DNA from: DATAVB01 sp040414495
GTDB taxonomy: Bacteria; Actinomycetota; Actinomycetes; Mycobacteriales; QHCD01
NCBI GenBank assembly: GCA_040414495.1
Contig: JBEDUI010000229.1
Span: 1-8,709, forward strand
Direction of reading: 5' to 3'
DNA: 8,709 nucleotides
The position numbers and the translations under genes are program-made. The notes below the pieces were generated by a model. That model did no database searches. It was not told where the DNA came from and was given only the letters and a program-made list of their open reading frames with translations. Shown here piece by piece: positions 6,155-8,709 of this stretch. Each line of letters starts with the position of its first letter. Within the stretch, counting starts at the first letter, position 1.

Positions 6155-6179
6155 CGCAAACGCTAGGGATCGGTTTGCG
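6155..6179. promoter_or_regulatory. ABC operon promoter with overlapping inverted repeat
   Basis: The minus-strand -10 box TAGCGT (plus 6160-6165, ACGCTA) sits 8 nt before the ATPase ATG at 6151. It lies inside a perfect inverted repeat CGCAAAC-N11-GTTTGCG (6155-6161 and 6173-6179), a geometry that fits a repressor dimer blocking the promoter, or a hairpin. No good -35 box is visible, consistent with a promoter that needs an activator. The binding protein is unknown and differs from the TCAC/GTGA site protein. Confidence 0.45.
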
Positions 6180-6186
6180 TAGGGGC

Positions 6187-6204
6187 GTCACCCTGCGGAG
6201 TGAT
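6187..6204. promoter_or_regulatory. response-regulator site 1 (TCAC-N8-GTGA), proximal to the ABC operon
   Basis: TCACCCTGCGGAGTGA (6188-6203) is a TCAC-N8-GTGA palindrome flanked by G and T. It touches the -35 position of the ABC operon promoter. Twelve of 16 bases agree with site 2. NarL/LuxR-class regulators bind palindromes of this size, so the neighbouring regulator is the natural candidate. Confidence 0.5.
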
Positions 6205-6211
6205 GTTCGGT

Positions 6212-6229
6212 GTCACTCTTACGAGTGAC
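6212..6229. promoter_or_regulatory. response-regulator site 2 (TCAC-N8-GTGA), proximal to the kinase gene
   Basis: GTCACTC-TTAC-GAGTGAC is a perfect 18-bp inverted repeat with 7-bp arms, carrying TCACTCTTACGAGTGA at 6213-6228. It covers the -35 position of the kinase promoter (-10 at 6241-6246), as expected for an activator of its own operon. It lies 25 bp from site 1, a little over two helical turns. Confidence 0.55.
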
Positions 6230-6240
6230 GGAAATCGGGC

Positions 6241-6246
6241 TAGGTT
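6241..6246 (+). promoter_or_regulatory. -10 box of the kinase-regulator operon (leaderless)
   Basis: TAGGTT fits TANNNT and ends 9 nt before the ATG at 6256, with no Shine-Dalgarno sequence between, so the transcript would begin at or within a few bases of the start codon. The -35 region is occupied by the GTCACTC/GAGTGAC palindrome. Confidence 0.5.
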
Positions 6247-6255
6247 CGCGCGACA

Positions 6256-7488
6256 ATGCTCGGCGTGAAGCTACGGGTCTCGCCGGTCATCCTCGGTGCG
6301 GTGCTGGGTCTGGCCGCTGTCGCCGAAGCCGCGACCCGAGCGGCGGTGTTGAATATGGACCCGTTCGTTGCTCTGGTGTTGGGCCTGCTGGCGTTGGCGA
6401 CGACCACGCCATTGGCGCTGCTGCGTCCGGTCGGAGCGGCGATCACGATTACGGCCGCGAGCGTCGTGTCGCTGGTGTTTTTCCATGCGCTGACCGGTGC
6501 CGGGGCAGTGGCGCAGGTGGTTGCGTTGCTCCGGCTCGGTTACGAGCGTTCGCAGCTCGCGTTCGCGGCGCTGGCGTTGCCGTTTCCTTTGTTGGCGCTG
6601 ATCGGTGCCGGTGGCAATGAGGCCCGGGTCCTGACCCTGCTGTTGGCCTCTTTCGGCCCGGCCGCAGTGTGGTGCGGTTTGGCTTTGCGGGCGCGCGGTG
6701 AGGTGGCCGAGCACACCTCGGCCCGGCGGGCAATCGCCGGCACGCTGCTGGAACACACCGCCCGGGGCGAGCGGGCCCGTATTTCCCGCGAATTGCACGA
6801 CGTGGTCGCCCACCATATTTCGATGATCGCGGTGCAGGCGGAAACGGCTCGGCTCACCACGCCGGGAATGCCGCCCGGTGGCGCGCAGCGGCTGCTGGCC
6901 ATCGGTGATACCGCACGGGCCGCGTTGACCGAAATGCGCCGGCTGCTAGGCGTTTTGCGTACCGACGCCGATTCGGGACCGGCCGAACTGCAACCCCAAC
7001 CGGGTCTGGGACAGCTCAACGAATTGCTGGATGCGGCCCGTGACGCGTCCGGCGCCGGTACCCGGCTCATTCTGCGTGGTGCGCCGGCTACGCTCGATCC
7101 CGGCGTCGAGTTGGCTGCGTACCGGATCATCCAGGAAGCGCTGACCAATGCCCGCCGCCACGCGCCCGGCGCCGCGGTCGACGTGGAATTGCATTATCTC
7201 GACGATTCGCTTGTTTTGCGGATACGGGATAACGGGCCGGGGCCGTCGGATTCTTCTTCCTCGGGCGCTGGGCATGGACTGCTCGGAATGCGGGAACGTG
7301 CGGCCGCGGTCGGCGGATCGTTGCGGATTGGTGCGGCGGCCGGCGGGGGATTTCTAGTGACCGCGAACCTGCCTGGCGCGAGCGATGCGACCGCGAACCT
7401 GCCCGGCGGAAGCGATGTGACCGCGGGTACGCCCGGCACGAGCGACGTGACTGCGGGTATGCCCGGCACGAGCGACGTGACCGGATGA
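6256..7488 (+). CDS. two-component sensor histidine kinase, NarL-partner type (HisKA_3)
   Basis: The 410-residue kinase has a compact N-terminal membrane domain of about five hydrophobic segments between residues 9 and 146 with hardly any external loop, the layout of intramembrane-sensing kinases. The dimerisation helix ISRELHDVVAHHISMIAVQ (176-194) carries the phospho-acceptor His181 in the ELHDVVAH motif of the HisKA_3 class. The ATPase domain shows the N-box QEALTNARRH (293-302), the G1 box DNGPG (325-329) and GHGLLGMRERA (339-349), and ends at about GGGFLVTANLPG (363-374). After it come three extra near-identical 10-residue repeats to the C-terminus. The ATG lacks a ribosome-binding site and appears leaderless. 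The stop overlaps the regulator start by ATGA. The signal is unknown; linkage to the divergent exporter suggests a drug, peptide or envelope stress. Confidence 0.93.
   Translation: MLGVKLRVSPVILGAVLGLAAVAEAATRAAVLNMDPFVALVLGLLALATTTPLALLRPVGAAITITAASVVSLVFFHALTGAGAVAQVVALLRLGYERSQLAFAALALPFPLLALIGAGGNEARVLTLLLASFGPAAVWCGLALRARGEVAEHTSARRAIAGTLLEHTARGERARISRELHDVVAHHISMIAVQAETARLTTPGMPPGGAQRLLAIGDTARAALTEMRRLLGVLRTDADSGPAELQPQPGLGQLNELLDAARDASGAGTRLILRGAPATLDPGVELAAYRIIQEALTNARRHAPGAAVDVELHYLDDSLVLRIRDNGPGPSDSSSSGAGHGLLGMRERAAAVGGSLRIGAAAGGGFLVTANLPGASDATANLPGGSDVTAGTPGTSDVTAGMPGTSDVTG
7359..7478 (+). repeat. four tandem 30-bp units at the 3' end of the kinase gene
   Basis: Units lie at 7359-7388, 7389-7418, 7419-7448 and 7449-7478, each beginning GAC(C/T)GCG and ending AGCGA(T/C)G(T/C), with a partial fifth GACCGG before the stop. 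They encode a decapeptide series TANLPGASDA, TANLPGGSDV, TAGTPGTSDV, TAGMPGTSDV. Units 3 and 4 differ at only two bases. The first unit contains the normal last strand of the ATPase domain (VTANLPG), so the array seems to have grown by duplicating the native gene end. A 30-bp unit keeps the frame and the overlap with the next gene whatever the copy number. Confidence 0.9.
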
Positions 7489-8147
7489 CGATCCGTATTG
7501 TCGTAGCGGACGACCATGAGACGGTGCGCGCCGGATTCGCCGCCCTGCTGGACACTCAGCCCGATTTCACAGTTGTCGGCACCGCCTGCGATGGGGCCGA
7601 GGCGGTCCGGGTCGGGCGGTCGCGTAGCCCGGACGTGGTGCTGATGGATATCCGAATGCCGGGGATGGACGGTATCGAGGCGACCCGGCAGTTGGTCGCG
7701 TTCACTGGGCCTCGAATTCTGATCCTGACAACATTCGATCTGGATGAGTACGTTTACGATGCGCTGCGGGCCGGTGCCAGCGGTTTTCTGTTGAAGGACG
7801 TGACGGCGGAGCGGCTTTTCGATGCGGTACGGGTTATCGCTGCGGGGGAGGCATTATTGGCGCCCGCGGTGACCCGGCGTCTGATCAGCGAATTCGCTGC
7901 GTTGCATTCGACGCCGGCGATCCAGCCGGTGACTGGCCTGACGCCGCGGGAAACCGATGTGCTGCGTCTGGTCGCGGCGGGACTGTCCAATAGGGAGATT
8001 GCCGGAAAGCTTGTGGTGACGGAGGAAACCGTGAAAACTCACGTGAGTCGCATTCTGGCCAAACTCGGCCTGCGGGACCGTACCCAGGCGGTGGTCATGG
8101 CCTACGAAACCGGCCTGGTGGTGCCCGGCGCCCGCGACCTGCATTGA
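7485..8147 (+). CDS. NarL/FixJ-family response regulator (LuxR-type DNA-binding domain)
   Basis: The 220-residue regulator has a receiver domain at 1-120 with the acidic pocket Asp9-Asp10, the phospho-acceptor Asp55 in VVLMDIRMPGMDG, Thr82 in LILTTF and Lys104 in GFLLKD. A short linker leads to the LuxR helix-turn-helix GLTPRETDVLRLVAAGLSNR (151-170), continued by EIAGKLVVTEETVKTHVSRI (171-190), whose second part is the recognition helix. No residue of the phosphorylation site is missing. It starts within the kinase stop (ATGA), so the two are translationally coupled and form a cognate pair. The duplicated TCAC-N8-GTGA palindromes in front of the operon are its likely targets, which would make it the activator of both itself and the divergent ABC operon. 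After the stop there is a probable terminator. Confidence 0.95.
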   Translation: MTIRIVVADDHETVRAGFAALLDTQPDFTVVGTACDGAEAVRVGRSRSPDVVLMDIRMPGMDGIEATRQLVAFTGPRILILTTFDLDEYVYDALRAGASGFLLKDVTAERLFDAVRVIAAGEALLAPAVTRRLISEFAALHSTPAIQPVTGLTPRETDVLRLVAAGLSNREIAGKLVVTEETVKTHVSRILAKLGLRDRTQAVVMAYETGLVVPGARDLH

Positions 8148-8202
8148 CCGCGCCCGACGGACGCCCGCGTCGGCGGCCAGCCGTAGGTGGCGGCGAACCC
8201 GA

Positions 8203-8247
8203 GTCCAGCCGATGCTCGGCGCCCCGGCTGGACCCACAGATTTTTTT
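8203..8247 (+). terminator. intrinsic terminator of the kinase-regulator operon
   Basis: GTCCAGCCG (8203-8211) and CGGCTGGAC (8225-8233) form a perfect 9-bp GC-rich stem with a 13-nt loop, followed seven bases later by TTTTTTT (8241-8247). It starts 55 bases after the regulator stop. The gap between stem and T-run is longer than ideal, but this is the only T-run of this length near a gene end in the window. Confidence 0.55.
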
Positions 8248-8297
8248 GATCGTGAGTGGATTTGATACCGGAATCGGTACCAAATCCACTCACGATC
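8248..8297. repeat. long near-perfect hairpin (23-bp stem, 4-nt loop)
   Basis: The arms 8248-8270 and 8275-8297 pair at 22 of 23 positions (A8265/C8280 is the only mismatch) around a GAAT loop. The outer part reads GATCGTGAGTGGATTTG against CAAATCCACTCACGATC. The stem extends weakly further, as the T-run 8241-8247 faces ATGAAA (8298-8303). There is no T-run behind it on either strand. It may be a second U-tract-less terminator, or a palindromic dispersed element. Its AT-richer content differs from its surroundings. Confidence 0.8.
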
Positions 8298-8363
8298 ATG
8301 AAACACAATCGCTGTTCGGCAGCGTGACTACCGATAATCAGGACTGTCGAGTACATTTCGGTC

Positions 8364-8709
8364 GTGTCGATTGACCGACCTGGCGCTGGCGATCGCCCGC
8401 GCTCGTCTGATGGGCGCCATGCGCTTCACAGATTGTCGCCGGACGAGTTCGATGCCATCATCGATCGGGCCAGGGAGACTAGCCTGGTTTCTACCGAGTC
8501 CCAAGCTGATGCCCGAGACGATTCCAGCTGCGACGACGTTGCCAGCGAACGGTTCCGGATCGAGCGTCTGCCGGACGTCGAAAACGTCAAGATCGATCGG
8601 GGCAAATTCATCGACTTCTCGATGGACCCGGACCACGCCGGCAACCAGGGAAAGTGGCGGGCCTGGCCGATGCTTGGCTATGACGTGCATACCAGACGTG
8701 ACGAGTCAG
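8364..8709 (+). CDS. hypothetical protein, DUF6883-like segment, 3' end beyond the window
   Basis: An open frame runs from a TGA at 8325-8327 to the window end without a stop; the first start codon is GTG 8364, giving at least 115 residues. The N-terminal 70 residues are low in pattern and rich in charged residues (RLSPDEFDAIIDRARE is probably a helix). From about residue 68 the text becomes LPDVENVKIDRGKFIDFSMD, then PDHAGNQGKWRAWPMLGYDV, which resembles the start of DUF6883-type domains (a Pro-Asp-His segment, then GK and LGY). That domain is found in small bacterial proteins and in larger secreted or phage-type proteins; I state no function. GC at third codon positions is high in the second half, supporting a real gene. 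No good ribosome-binding site precedes GTG 8364, so the true start, or a truncated 5' end, is open. The domain assignment is from memory and tentative. Confidence 0.55.
   Translation, partial: MSIDRPGAGDRPRSSDGRHALHRLSPDEFDAIIDRARETSLVSTESQADARDDSSCDDVASERFRIERLPDVENVKIDRGKFIDFSMDPDHAGNQGKWRAWPMLGYDVHTRRDES

Noticed and set aside
7359..7478. The 30-bp tandem repeats as a CRISPR array.
   Set aside because: There are no spacers between units, the units are in frame with the kinase and encode a repeated peptide.
8328..8690. A 120-codon minus-strand frame at the right edge.
   Set aside because: It is antisense to the frame with the DUF6883-like pattern and shows no family motif of its own.

Overview
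The window is high-GC, densely coded DNA with start and stop overlaps (ATGA), GTG starts, TANNNT-type -10 boxes and apparently leaderless genes. This points to an actinomycete; a Nocardia-like or other mycolic-acid genus is my guess, not a proof. No phage, IS, CRISPR or plasmid genes are visible.

Left part (1-2298). The window opens on the last bases of a tRNA gene (T-loop, T-stem and acceptor 3' side, probably tRNA-Val). Next comes a broken histidine-triad (HIT) gene at 67-278, recognisable by its CIFC start and its HFHLHVV motif in another frame. An intact GNAT acetyltransferase (292-870) follows. A DsbA/FrnE-like thiol oxidoreductase (911-1528, minus) and a TetR repressor (1657-2298, plus) are divergently transcribed. 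Their shared intergenic region carries two 21-bp inverted repeats of identical architecture, each running into one of the two -10 boxes, so the repressor very likely controls both genes.

Middle part (2302-6151, minus strand). A four-gene operon read right to left: a BcrA/NatA-type ABC ATPase, a 512-residue ABC-2 permease with a large inserted extracytoplasmic beta-rich (DUF1349/concanavalin-like) domain, a second smaller ABC-2 permease, and a DUF1684 protein. The first three overlap by ATGA, which fits a tightly coupled two-permease exporter or sensor complex.

Right part (6256-8147, plus). A NarL-type two-component system (membrane histidine kinase and LuxR-class response regulator) is divergent from the ABC operon. 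The 104-bp gap holds two copies of a TCAC-N8-GTGA palindrome 25 bp apart and -10 boxes lying 8-9 nt from both start codons. The simplest reading is that the kinase and regulator sense an envelope-active compound and drive both themselves and the ABC operon. The kinase ends in four 30-bp tandem repeats, apparently made by repeating its own final ATPase-domain codons.

End (8148-8709). Two consecutive hairpins follow the regulator, the second a near-perfect 23-bp stem. They are followed by the start of a gene that runs off the window and carries a DUF6883-like segment. Every stretch longer than 300 bases contains a gene.
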